DNA from: Bacteroidota bacterium
GTDB lineage: Bacteria; Bacteroidota; Ignavibacteria; Ignavibacteriales; Ignavibacteriaceae
DNA length: 64,000 bases
Direction of reading: 5' to 3'
NCBI GenBank assembly: GCA_021824145.1
Contig: JAKALM010000002.1
Location: 124,001-188,000 of the forward strand
The notes under the pieces were generated by a model that was not told the DNA's origin, did not search any database, and was given only the letters and a program-made list of their open reading frames with translations. This document shows positions 54,694-63,443 of the stretch, one piece after another. Made by a program: the position numbers and the translations under genes. The stretch's first letter is position 1, and each line of letters begins with the position of its first letter.

Positions 54694-55824
54694 TTAAGCA
54701 GTTTTTGATTTCTTATTTATTAAAGATGAAAGAGTAAGCATTACTAATGCAAAGATTAATAAGTAAATAAGCTGCGGCCAAAACGCTTCAAGGCCTGCTC
54801 CTTTTAATAAAACCGCCCTAAGAATTATAAGAAAAAATTTTGCCGGAGTAATGTTTGAAAGAATTTGTACAAAGCCAGGCATACTTTCTATCGGAAATAT
54901 GTAACCGGACAATAACATCGAAGGAAGCATAGACACCAGCGTTGCAATTTGGAAAGCTACTTGCTGTGTATCTGCAATACTTGATACGAATATGCCAAGG
55001 TTCAGTGTTGCAAATAGGAAAAGCAAAGTTGAAAAGAAAAGAAGGATAATATTTCCTTTTATTGTAATTCCAAAAAGAATATATCCGGCAATAAGAATAA
55101 AGGCGGCAATCATCAAAGCAATAATTGTATAAGGTATTGTTTTGCCGATAAGAAGTTCGAACGAAGTAAGCGGCGATACATTTATTTGTTCAATTGTTCC
55201 CCTTTCTTTTTCACGCACAATAGATAGTGAAATAGAAACAACGGCAGTTATAATCAAAATCATTGCTATCAAGCCTGGAATTAGAAAATAAGTTGAATTG
55301 AGTTCGGGATTAAACCAGAATGCAGGCCTTAAATCAATTGGTATATAAGATTTTCTTCCAATTACTGCCAGAACTCTGTTTTGAATTTTTTGAGAATAAA
55401 AAGCTGTTGCTGCATTTATGTAACTTATAATTATTGATGCTGAATTAGCGTCAACGCCATCAATTAAAATTTGAAGATCTGCAGTTTGCTTAGAATATAT
55501 TTTCTTCGAAAAATCTTCAGGAAATACAATAACACATTGTGCTTCTTTTGTATCGAGCACTTCTTTAATTTTATTTTCGTCATGGATATAACCGACAAGG
55601 TCAAAATAGTCTGAGCTAGTTAATGACTTTACAAAGTTTCTGCTGTCTGTCGATTTATCTCTGTCATAAATAATCATTTTAATATGATGAACATCGAAAT
55701 TAATTGCGTATCCAAATATCACGAGAAGAAGAATTGGAAAAACAAAAAGTACGTATAGCATCCTTTTATCTCGCTTAAGCTGTCGAACTTCTTTTTTTGC
55801 TATTGCTTTAATTCTATTCAACAT
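54694..55824 (-). CDS. ABC-2 type export permease (YbhS-like)
   Basis: A 376-residue permease with the same plan as its neighbour: RQLKRDKRMLYVLFVFPIL first helix, a large periplasmic loop, then five helices, with VREKERGTIEQI and SPLTSFELLIGK coupling motifs. I chose ATG 55824, which overlaps the ATPase stop by 11 bases and gives the family start MLNRIKAIAKKEVRQL; a start at 55890 would add 22 residues read from the ATPase end. It forms a heterodimer with the last gene product of the operon. Confidence 0.92.
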   Translation of the reverse strand: MLNRIKAIAKKEVRQLKRDKRMLYVLFVFPILLLVIFGYAINFDVHHIKMIIYDRDKSTDSRNFVKSLTSSDYFDLVGYIHDENKIKEVLDTKEAQCVIVFPEDFSKKIYSKQTADLQILIDGVDANSASIIISYINAATAFYSQKIQNRVLAVIGRKSYIPIDLRPAFWFNPELNSTYFLIPGLIAMILIITAVVSISLSIVREKERGTIEQINVSPLTSFELLIGKTIPYTIIALMIAAFILIAGYILFGITIKGNIILLFFSTLLFLFATLNLGIFVSSIADTQQVAFQIATLVSMLPSMLLSGYIFPIESMPGFVQILSNITPAKFFLIILRAVLLKGAGLEAFWPQLIYLLIFALVMLTLSSLINKKSKTA

Positions 55825-56755
55825 TTTTTTTTGAATCCTTTTCCAAAAGGTAGATGAATACATCTTCCAGAGTGGGTACAATTTTATCAATTCTCAAAAC
55901 ATTAATTGATCTTTCATCAGTCAATATTTTTTTAATCAATCTGCGTCCTTCAATTTCATCTTCTACACTTATGTGAATATAATTTCCAAAGATGGAGGTT
56001 TCCCTAACCCAGGGTTCTTTTGATAAAATGTCTAAGGCATCCACAACTCTATTACATTCAATTTCTAAAATTGAATTTGTAAGATATTTTGTTTTTAATT
56101 CCTGAGAGTTTCCGCTGGCAATAATGCCGCCTGCATTAATTAAAGTAATTGTATTACAGAACTCAGCTTCATCTAGATAGTGAGTTGTAACAAATACAGT
56201 AACGCCGCTTTGTGAAAGCTCATTAATCAAATCCCAAAAATTTCTTCTCGAAATCGGATCAACACCGCCGGTAGGCTCATCAAGAAAGACAATTTTTGGT
56301 TCATGAATTACTGCAATAGCAAGTGCGAGTCTTTGTTTTATTCCACCAGGCAATGAGCCGGTAAGAAATTTTTCTTTCCCTTCTAGAAAAGCAACTTTTA
56401 AAACCCACTTTTTTCTTTCCGCAAGCTTGCGTTTATAAAGCCCATAAACACCACCATAAAAATTAATATTTTCTTCAACTGTAAGATCATTATAAAGAGA
56501 AAATCTTTGAGACATATAACCAATGTTGGCTTTAACTTTATCAGGTTGTTTCATAACGCTGAAACCGCCAACAATTGCATCGCCAGAAGTTGGTTCTAGA
56601 ATTCCACAAAGCATCTTTATAGCGGTTGATTTTCCAGCTCCGTTAGCTCCTAGAAAGCCAAAAATTTCTCCTTGCTTTACGTTGAAAGAAATTTCGTTTA
56701 CAGCAGTAAAGCTTCCAAATTTTTTTGTTAATGCAGTTACTTCTATTGAGTTCAT
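55814..56755 (-). CDS. ABC exporter ATPase 2
   Basis: A 313-residue ATP-binding subunit. Walker A is FLGANGAGKST, the signature SLPGGIKQRLALAIAV (Pro-Gly-Gly in place of the usual Ser-Gly-Gly), Walker B IVFLDEPTGGVD, and the H-loop VFVTTHYLDEAEF. A C-terminal domain (about 225-310) with Leu-rich strands is typical of the drug-efflux group. It powers the two permeases encoded next. In E. coli this function and that of the second ATPase are fused in YbhF; here they are separate genes with tolC between them. Confidence 0.94.
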   Translation of the reverse strand: MNSIEVTALTKKFGSFTAVNEISFNVKQGEIFGFLGANGAGKSTAIKMLCGILEPTSGDAIVGGFSVMKQPDKVKANIGYMSQRFSLYNDLTVEENINFYGGVYGLYKRKLAERKKWVLKVAFLEGKEKFLTGSLPGGIKQRLALAIAVIHEPKIVFLDEPTGGVDPISRRNFWDLINELSQSGVTVFVTTHYLDEAEFCNTITLINAGGIIASGNSQELKTKYLTNSILEIECNRVVDALDILSKEPWVRETSIFGNYIHISVEDEIEGRRLIKKILTDERSINVLRIDKIVPTLEDVFIYLLEKDSKKNVE

Positions 56756-56769
56756 TACATCCCAGTTAA

Positions 56770-58083
56770 TTAATAGATTTTCTTTCCAACTGATTTATCT
56801 AGCCTTACTTTTGACATTTCATAATCGACTAACGAATTTACATAGTTGGTTTTAGCTGCCAATAATGCTGTTTCGGCATCTATTAAATCGGTGCTCGAAG
56901 CAATTTGGTTATTATATTTGTCTTTTATCATTCTATAATTTTCTTCAGCTTGTTCCACGCCAAGTTTTGAAACTTTCACTTTATCATAAGATCTTTTAAA
57001 AGTTAAGTAATTTTGATAAACTTCTATTTCAACAGCATCTTTCAACTGAGAAAGTGAAACTTCAGCTTGAATTTTATTCTGTTCGGCTATTGTTGTTTGA
57101 GATGAAGTTAAACCCCAATTCCACAACGACCAACTTAACTGAACACCAACGTCCCATGTGTTTTTAAATTCATCAACTGCAGGAAGATAACGTGAATTAG
57201 GTTTGCTGTAATAATAATCGCCAATAAGAAATAATGATGGGAACCATGATGATTGCGAAGCAGTTATATTCTTATTACTTGCATCAACTCTGTATTGCAA
57301 AGACTTTAATTCATTTCTATTGTTTTTCGCTTCAGAGATTAGATTATTCAGATTATATTCAACTATTGCTGTCGAAATATCACCAACTTCAATTTCTGTT
57401 TTTGAATCAAGAGGTAAACCAATTGATTGGTTAAATGTCATTCTTGCAATGTCAAGCAAATTATCCGCCTCAATTTTTTGAAGTTGAATTGAAGAATATT
57501 GAACTTCAATTTTTAAAACATCATTCTTAGTTGCCAATCCATTAGCAGCAAAATTTTTTGTGTCATCTAAATGTTGTTTCATTTGTTGTAAGTTTTCTTC
57601 GAGTACTTTATCATTTTGTTGTGCTTTATAATAATTCCAAAATCCACTTAGAATTTTTAATGCTTCATCATTTTTATTACCATTAAAATCAGACTCTGCA
57701 GCTTTTAAATTTAATTGAGCTATATCTTTCAAAGAAGTTAGTCTAAAACCAGTAAATAATGGTTGCTGCAGACTTAGCTTTAAAGAATAATTATCCAAAA
57801 TTACAGGAGAGATTTGGATTGGTTTAGGTAAAATTGGCAAAGATACTTCAAACGGAGGAATATCGCTTAAGCGCATATAGCCAGCAGAAAAACCTAGTTG
57901 AGGTAATAACTGTGAGTTTGCAGAAGTTACTTGAGCAGTTGCGCTAATCAATTTGGAATGTGAAATTTTCAGCTCCTTACTATTTTTCATACCAATTTCA
58001 AGACTTTCTCTTAACGTTAATTTAGTTACTTGAGAAAATAAACTCGAAATAGATATTAAAGTTATTATCAATATTTTTTTCAT
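56770..58083 (-). CDS. TolC-family outer-membrane efflux protein
   Basis: A 437-residue protein with the signal peptide MKKILIITLISISSLFSQ. Two repeats of the outer membrane efflux domain are visible, with long amphipathic helices forming the periplasmic tunnel (SLEIGMKNSKELKISHSKLI, TSSQTTIAEQNKIQAEVSLS) and barrel strands such as YSLKLSLQQPLFTGFRL and WDVGVQLSWSLWNWG. It provides the outer-membrane exit duct for the exporter. Lying between the two ATPase genes is an unusual position. It ends 14 bases before the next start. Confidence 0.93.
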   Translation of the reverse strand: MKKILIITLISISSLFSQVTKLTLRESLEIGMKNSKELKISHSKLISATAQVTSANSQLLPQLGFSAGYMRLSDIPPFEVSLPILPKPIQISPVILDNYSLKLSLQQPLFTGFRLTSLKDIAQLNLKAAESDFNGNKNDEALKILSGFWNYYKAQQNDKVLEENLQQMKQHLDDTKNFAANGLATKNDVLKIEVQYSSIQLQKIEADNLLDIARMTFNQSIGLPLDSKTEIEVGDISTAIVEYNLNNLISEAKNNRNELKSLQYRVDASNKNITASQSSWFPSLFLIGDYYYSKPNSRYLPAVDEFKNTWDVGVQLSWSLWNWGLTSSQTTIAEQNKIQAEVSLSQLKDAVEIEVYQNYLTFKRSYDKVKVSKLGVEQAEENYRMIKDKYNNQIASSTDLIDAETALLAAKTNYVNSLVDYEMSKVRLDKSVGKKIY

Positions 58084-58120
58084 ATAATTTCCTTAAAATT
58101 CTTTTAGATAAGAGCAAAAT

Positions 58121-59050
58121 TCATTTAGATGAAGGTTGTTTTGATTCATTAATTAAATGAATGAAAACATTTTCAAGTGATGTTGGGATAATTCTATGAT
58201 CAATCATTTGAATATTATTATCTGCAATTAATTTCTCTATTGGAGGAAGATCTTTATGATAATCATCCAATGCTATATTTAATCTATCTCCAAACATCTG
58301 AACTTCATAATTACTTTTTTCTTTCAATAATTTGTAAGCTTTTATTATTGGGGCGCAAACTATTTCAACAATAGTTTTTTTAATTGACGCCTTTACATTT
58401 TTAGGAGTGTCAAAGCTTAAAACTTCTCCATTATTGAGCAATACAACCCGGTTGCATCTCTCAGCTTCGTCCAAATATGGAGTTGACATAAAAATTGTAA
58501 CTCCGTCTTTTTGCAAGTTAGAAAGTATCTTCCAAAAATCTCTTCGCGAAACTGGATCAACACCAGTTGTAGGTTCATCTAAAAAAATTATTTTGGGTTT
58601 ATGAATTAATGTGCATGCAAGTGCAAGCTTCTGTTTCATACCTCCAGAAAGATTGTCAGCTAAACGTGATCGGAATGGGGAAAGTCTTGTAAATTCTAAC
58701 AATTCATCTCTTCTCGATTTATAATCTTTAACTCCGTGAAGGTTAGCGAAGAACTCAATATTTTCATCAATTGTCAGATCACCATACAAGCTAAATTTTT
58801 GTGAAAGATAGCCAATTTCTTTTTGAATTTTATTTCTGTCTTTTGCTAAATCTAATCCAAAAAGCTCTGCTGAGCCGCTATTAGGTGTTAGTAATCCACA
58901 AAGCAACCTAATGCTTGTAGTTTTACCAGCTCCATCCGGTCCTACTAATCCAAACATTTCAGCATTATTTACATCAAATGAAATTCCATTTAGTGCGCGA
59001 ACATTTCCATAATTTTTGACAATATTATTTACATTTATTGCTGTATCCAT
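58121..59050 (-). CDS. ABC exporter ATPase 1
   Basis: A 309-residue ATP-binding subunit with Walker A LVGPDGAGKTT, signature DNLSGGMKQKLALACTLI, Walker B IIFLDEPTTGVD and an H-loop position TIFMSTPYLDEAERCN, where the expected His is replaced by Pro. It could be a degenerate partner site in a heterodimer with ATPase 2, as in the fused YbhF. It follows the adaptor gene by 53 bases. Its C-terminal domain again resembles the drug-efflux group. Confidence 0.93.
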   Translation of the reverse strand: MDTAINVNNIVKNYGNVRALNGISFDVNNAEMFGLVGPDGAGKTTSIRLLCGLLTPNSGSAELFGLDLAKDRNKIQKEIGYLSQKFSLYGDLTIDENIEFFANLHGVKDYKSRRDELLEFTRLSPFRSRLADNLSGGMKQKLALACTLIHKPKIIFLDEPTTGVDPVSRRDFWKILSNLQKDGVTIFMSTPYLDEAERCNRVVLLNNGEVLSFDTPKNVKASIKKTIVEIVCAPIIKAYKLLKEKSNYEVQMFGDRLNIALDDYHKDLPPIEKLIADNNIQMIDHRIIPTSLENVFIHLINESKQPSSK

Positions 59051-59103
59051 TTTGATTTCCTAATTTCAGATATTCTGATCCAATATATTTTTTTTTATAA
59101 ATT

Positions 59104-60072
59104 TTATTTTATCAGAATTTCTGCATCAGCAGGCATTCCATCTTTCAATGAAAAATCTGAATTGTGTATATGAATTTTTACTGCATATACTAGTTTAGTA
59201 CGTTCATCTTTAGTTTGAATATTTTTGGGTGTGAACTCAGCATCTGGTGAAATGTAAATAACTTTTCCATTGAAATTTTTATTTGGATAAGAATCAACTT
59301 GAACATTAGCTTTTTGGCCAAGCTTTACTTTGCCTAATTCAGTCTCAGGAATATATATGACTAAATCAACGTAACTCAAATCAGAAATCATAACCAAAGA
59401 TGAAAGTGGCGCAACACTTTCGCCAGCTTCAATAAACTTTTTAACTACAAATCCACTAATTGGTGCTGTAACATATGAATCGCTAATATTTTTTTTGAGA
59501 AGACTAACTGATGCTATTTGTCTATTTAAGTTTGCTTCGGCTTGTTTTATTTCTTCTGGACGCGCTAAATTTTTAATTTTCTTAAAATTTTCTTTAGATG
59601 AATTTAATTGTGCGCTTGCAATATCGTATTTAGCAAGTATGTCGTCCCATTGCTGTTTAGTTATTGATTTTGAATTATATAACTTTTCATTTCTCTTCAT
59701 AGTTGATTCGGCAAGTTCAAAATTTGCCTTAGCTTGTTTAACAGCATCTTCAGCTTGCTTAATATCTTCAGCTCTTGCCCCTTGTTTCAAAAGTGTTAAT
59801 TGAGCTTGGGCTGCATCAGCGCCCGCCTCAGCTTGCTGTAATTGAATTGACAACAAGTCATGATCTATTGTCATTAACGTATCACCAGCACTTACTTTAT
59901 CGCCTTCATTAAAATTTAATTTTTTAATTTGTCCGCTAACTTTTGCAGATACTGTAACATTCGTAGCTTCAATGGTTCCAGAAGCAATTATTTTATTATG
60001 ATTGCTTCCATCTCCACATCCGATTCCAATTACTAATAATGATAAAATTGTGAGATGAAAAATAATTTTCAT
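59104..60072 (-). CDS. Periplasmic adaptor lipoprotein (HlyD/membrane-fusion family)
   Basis: A 322-residue adaptor linking the inner-membrane permeases to TolC. The lipobox IGIGC puts the lipid on Cys19. It has the split lipoyl domain (ATNVTVSAKVSGQIKKLNF and YVTAPISGFVVKKF), a long alpha-hairpin coiled coil (about 80-200, rich in Ala, Gln, Lys and Glu), and beta-barrel parts (LSYVDLVIYIPETEL, LGQKANVQVDSYPN). The start overlaps the TetR stop by four bases (ATGA), so regulator and adaptor are translated from one message. Confidence 0.94.
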   Translation of the reverse strand: MKIIFHLTILSLLVIGIGCGDGSNHNKIIASGTIEATNVTVSAKVSGQIKKLNFNEGDKVSAGDTLMTIDHDLLSIQLQQAEAGADAAQAQLTLLKQGARAEDIKQAEDAVKQAKANFELAESTMKRNEKLYNSKSITKQQWDDILAKYDIASAQLNSSKENFKKIKNLARPEEIKQAEANLNRQIASVSLLKKNISDSYVTAPISGFVVKKFIEAGESVAPLSSLVMISDLSYVDLVIYIPETELGKVKLGQKANVQVDSYPNKNFNGKVIYISPDAEFTPKNIQTKDERTKLVYAVKIHIHNSDFSLKDGMPADAEILIK

Positions 60073-60680
60073 TGGATAACTCCATGATTTAATTTATTAA
60101 ATTCTTTTTTGCCCTTGTCGGTTGTAATACCATAAATTATAAGCTCAATAGTTTCCTTTAAAGCTTCAAGCATTGTAAAACGATTGTTTATAATGAACGT
60201 TGGATTTACAACTGCCCGAATAGAGGCAATAAATAAAGTAACAATAATTTCGGGTTTCTTTTTTACAAAATAACCTTCTTTTTGCCCTTGGCTTATTATG
60301 CTTGTTAAAAAAGATGTCATTTTTTTTGTTCTGAAATCGTCAATCTCCCTCCAAATATCTGGAGCGTAATGGTGAATATCTTTAATAACGTCAAAATTCA
60401 TTTTTAACATAATTTCGCCAACTGTTTCAAAGATTTTAAATAATTTCAGAACAGCATTCCCTTTTGTACCTAATGCTTCATCAACTAGTTTAGAATTTTT
60501 AAGCAAAAACCTATTTGCTATTTCTCTAATCAATTCTTCTTTGGATGAAAAATTTCTGTAGATTGTTTTTTTACTAACATGCATTTCTGCAGCAATTTGG
60601 TCAATTGTTGTTCTATAAAATCCGCCATTCATGAACTTTTGAGTGGCAAATTCTATAATTTTTTCTTTATCATCGTTCAT
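60069..60680 (-). CDS. TetR/AcrR-family repressor of the efflux operon
   Basis: A 203-residue regulator. The N-terminal helix-turn-helix (about 7-52) is IIEFATQKFMNGGFYRTTIDQ and IAAEMHVSKKTIYRNFSSKEELI, the standard TetR recognition unit. The remaining helices form a ligand-binding and dimer domain that is not specific enough to name the inducer. It opens the operon, overlapping the adaptor gene, and an inverted repeat just upstream is a likely operator. The expected behaviour is self-repression, relieved by an exported compound. Confidence 0.94.
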   Translation of the reverse strand: MNDDKEKIIEFATQKFMNGGFYRTTIDQIAAEMHVSKKTIYRNFSSKEELIREIANRFLLKNSKLVDEALGTKGNAVLKLFKIFETVGEIMLKMNFDVIKDIHHYAPDIWREIDDFRTKKMTSFLTSIISQGQKEGYFVKKKPEIIVTLFIASIRAVVNPTFIINNRFTMLEALKETIELIIYGITTDKGKKEFNKLNHGVIQ

Positions 60681-60713
60681 TTTAATACGTTGGGAACTTT
60701 ATTTGTTTTTTAC

Positions 60714-60760
60714 GTTTCCAAAATAAATAATGGAAACTATTTTGTCAACATTTAGTTTCC
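60714..60760 (-). promoter_or_regulatory. Candidate TetR operator
   Basis: Three half sites: GTTTCC (60714-60719), GGAAACTA (60732-60739) and TAGTTTCC (60753-60760). The outer two of the last pair form a perfect 8-bp inverted repeat with 13 bases between, and the first pair a perfect 6-bp repeat with 12 between. The region begins 34 bases before the repressor ATG, so bound repressor would block the promoter. No unambiguous -10 box was picked. Confidence 0.55.
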
Positions 60761-60834
60761 GTTAAAATTGATTTTTTTTATTAAGGACAATAATCAAAGA
60801 TGACTAAAATTAAGTTGAATATTAATTTTACAAT

Positions 60835-62286
60835 CTAATTCCGGTTCAACTCAAATCTGTTTGCAATCAAATCTATTTCATTTAATAAATCGATAAGATC
60901 ATTTATAGTAGTAAAAGGATTCATCAAACTTGTGCGAAGATAAGTTTTATTTTTTACTTCTGTTTGAACAATGAAAAACTTTCCTTCTTCTATAATTGTT
61001 TTTCTTATGTAACGGTTTATCAAATTAAGTTCATCTTCGCTCTTTAACTTGTCTATAAATCTAAAGCAAATAATATTACTTTCCGGTTCAACTGCTAATT
61101 CGTAATTTTTTCTGTCCTTTATTACCTCTGCAAACTGCTTTCCTAAATCGAAAAGAGAAGTAATAATTTCATCAAATATTTTTAAACCGTAAGTTCTAAT
61201 AATAGAATAAACTTTTAAACTCATCGTATTTTTGGTACATTCAAAAGTTCTTTTGCCTAAATTGTACCAATCTTTTTCTTCTTTTTGATCCCATAGATAG
61301 GAAGCTTTTTGTGAAAATGTTTCGTAAGATTGTTGCCCATCTTTAAATATTACAGCAGTAACAAGTGAAGGATGCATTAAAGTTTTGTGAAAATCGATAA
61401 TTACCGAATCTGCTTTTTCAATTCCTTTTACAAGATATTTATATTTTTCGGAAAATACCGCTGGACCGCCATGTGCTGCATCTACATGAAGCCAAAGATT
61501 TTTTCTTTCACAAAAATCTGCTAATTCTTCTAATGGATCAAAAAGGCCTAATGATGTTGAACAAGAATTTGCCACAACTCCAATTATTTCTATTCCGCTA
61601 TTAATATTTTCTTCAAAAGCTTTATTCAAATTTTGCGAATCTAGTTTGAATTTTTTATTAACTGGAACTTTAATAATTCCTTCATCACCCCAACCCATAA
61701 TTCTAACAGAACGATCTATTGAATAATGAGATTCTTCCGACACAAGAATTGCTGTTTTATATTTTGATCCTTCCTTCCAAATATTATAATTTGTTTTAGC
61801 TTGTCTTAATGCTAACAATGCAGTCAGATTTCCCAAAGTTCCACCTGAAGTTAAAACACCTTCAGCAAAATCATTCATACCAATCGATTTTGCCAAAATT
61901 TTTATAATCAATTTTTCAAGAGATATACCAACAGAACCCATTTCATAAACGCCTGTTGCATTGTTCATAAATGAACTAATAAAATCAGATAAAGCAGCAA
62001 TTGGCAATGCTGGTGGAACTTGATGACCTAAATATTTTGGCATGTGTAAATGAATGGAATTGTCAATCACTTTAGAAAAATATTCATTTATTTTTAGATT
62101 AGGCGAATCTGAATAATCTTTTTCCCAAAAATTATATGTCTCATCTGGTTGTTTATATGGAAGCACTTTCATTATCGAATTATTATTAATCGATTCAATT
62201 AGATAATCAGATAAATCATCGACTAATTTGTGCGCAATATTTCTAAAAGAATTTATATCAAAAGCATTTTCAATTAAATTTTTCAT
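60835..62286 (-). CDS. PLP-dependent group II decarboxylase
   Basis: A 483-residue fold type I enzyme of the group II amino-acid decarboxylase family (related to glutamate, diaminobutyrate, aromatic and tyrosine decarboxylases). PLP contacts are LTSGGTLGNLTALLALR (about 145-161), the His-Val-Asp-Ala-Ala at 267-271 with Asp269 pairing the pyridine N, and the Schiff-base Lys301 in IIDFHKTLMHP. The N-terminus HMPKYLGHQVPPALPIAAL is also typical. The substrate is not decided by the sequence. It is transcribed away from the Tat-type gene and is not linked to the efflux operon by overlap (154-base gap). Confidence 0.9.
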   Translation of the reverse strand: MKNLIENAFDINSFRNIAHKLVDDLSDYLIESINNNSIMKVLPYKQPDETYNFWEKDYSDSPNLKINEYFSKVIDNSIHLHMPKYLGHQVPPALPIAALSDFISSFMNNATGVYEMGSVGISLEKLIIKILAKSIGMNDFAEGVLTSGGTLGNLTALLALRQAKTNYNIWKEGSKYKTAILVSEESHYSIDRSVRIMGWGDEGIIKVPVNKKFKLDSQNLNKAFEENINSGIEIIGVVANSCSTSLGLFDPLEELADFCERKNLWLHVDAAHGGPAVFSEKYKYLVKGIEKADSVIIDFHKTLMHPSLVTAVIFKDGQQSYETFSQKASYLWDQKEEKDWYNLGKRTFECTKNTMSLKVYSIIRTYGLKIFDEIITSLFDLGKQFAEVIKDRKNYELAVEPESNIICFRFIDKLKSEDELNLINRYIRKTIIEEGKFFIVQTEVKNKTYLRTSLMNPFTTINDLIDLLNEIDLIANRFELNRN

Positions 62287-62491
62287 ACTTCAATCCGTTA
62301 ATTTTTCTATAAAGCTAAACTATTTAAAATCATTATCATAAATTTCTAATAATATTAATAAATTTGATGACACTGTAATTTACTTCTTTTAGTAATTAAA
62401 ATTTTTGCCTCTCAAAAAACAAAATTGTAATTTTAATACGAGCTTTATTAAGTGATAAATATTATCTAAATAATTTGAAATGGGGTGCTAC

Positions 62492-63412
62492 ATGAAAAGA
62501 AGAGAATTTATAAAATCAAGTTCTACTGCAGCAATAGCTTTTGGATCTTCTGTTTACATAGGAAATTTTTCAAAACTCTTTCCAAAAAATTTAAACTTTG
62601 CCGAAAATTATGATTTAGTTGCTGTTAAAGGCAGCGAACCAGATTTAATGTTTGATAAAGCTATGGAATCATTTGGCGGGTTAAAAACTTTTGTTAAAAA
62701 AGGTCAAACTGTTGTAATTAAACCCAATATTGGCTGGGATACTTCTCCTGAAAGAGCCGCAAATACAAATCCAAAATTAGTAAAAAGAATTATCGAACAT
62801 TGTTTCAACGCTGGTGCGAAAGAAATTTTTGTATTTGATCATACTTGCGATAATTGGACACGTTGCTATGCCAACAGTGGCATTGAAAAATATGCAAAAG
62901 AAGCTGGTGCAAAAGTTGTTTCGGGTGCTAGCGAAAATTATTATCATGAAGTTCAGATTAAATCTGGTAAGAATTTAAAATCCGCAAAAGTTCATGAATT
63001 AATTTTAAGTTCGGATGTTTTTATAAATGTACCTGTTTTAAAAAACCATGGCAGCGGAAGAATAACTTCTGGAATGAAAAATTTAATGGGAATTGTTTGG
63101 GACAGAGGCTATTGGCATCAAAACAATCTTCATCAATGTATTGCCGATTTTGTTACATTCAGAAAACCAGATTTGACAATAGTAGATGCCTATAATGTTA
63201 TGATGCGAAATGGACCTCGTGGTTCTTCAGTAAATGATTTGGCATTAATGAAATCATTAATTGTTTCTAGAGATATTTTAGCTGCTGATGCAGCTTCAGC
63301 TAAATTATTTGGAATAAATCCGGAAGATGTTCCTTATATAAATTATGCAGATGAATTAAAAATTGGAATTAAGGATTTATCAAAATTAAAAATCAATAGA
63401 ATTAAGATGTAA
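62492..63412 (+). CDS. Tat-signal DUF362 protein
   Basis: A 306-residue protein. The N-terminus MKRREFIKSSSTAAIAFG has the RR-x-F pattern of a Tat signal, so it may be exported folded. The body matches DUF362: VVIKPNIGWDTSPERAANTNP, GAKEIFVFDHTC, FINVPVLKNHGSGRITSGMK and PDLTIVDAYNVMMRNGPRG. The family function is not known, although it often occurs with Fe-S redox proteins, as here. I chose ATG 62492 because GGGGTG lies five bases upstream; an ATG at 62480 adds four residues. The next gene follows after 31 bases. Confidence 0.88.
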   Translation: MKRREFIKSSSTAAIAFGSSVYIGNFSKLFPKNLNFAENYDLVAVKGSEPDLMFDKAMESFGGLKTFVKKGQTVVIKPNIGWDTSPERAANTNPKLVKRIIEHCFNAGAKEIFVFDHTCDNWTRCYANSGIEKYAKEAGAKVVSGASENYYHEVQIKSGKNLKSAKVHELILSSDVFINVPVLKNHGSGRITSGMKNLMGIVWDRGYWHQNNLHQCIADFVTFRKPDLTIVDAYNVMMRNGPRGSSVNDLALMKSLIVSRDILAADAASAKLFGINPEDVPYINYADELKIGIKDLSKLKINRIKM

Positions 63413-63443
63413 GATTTAATTTTCTTGAGGGGAAAACTCTTAT

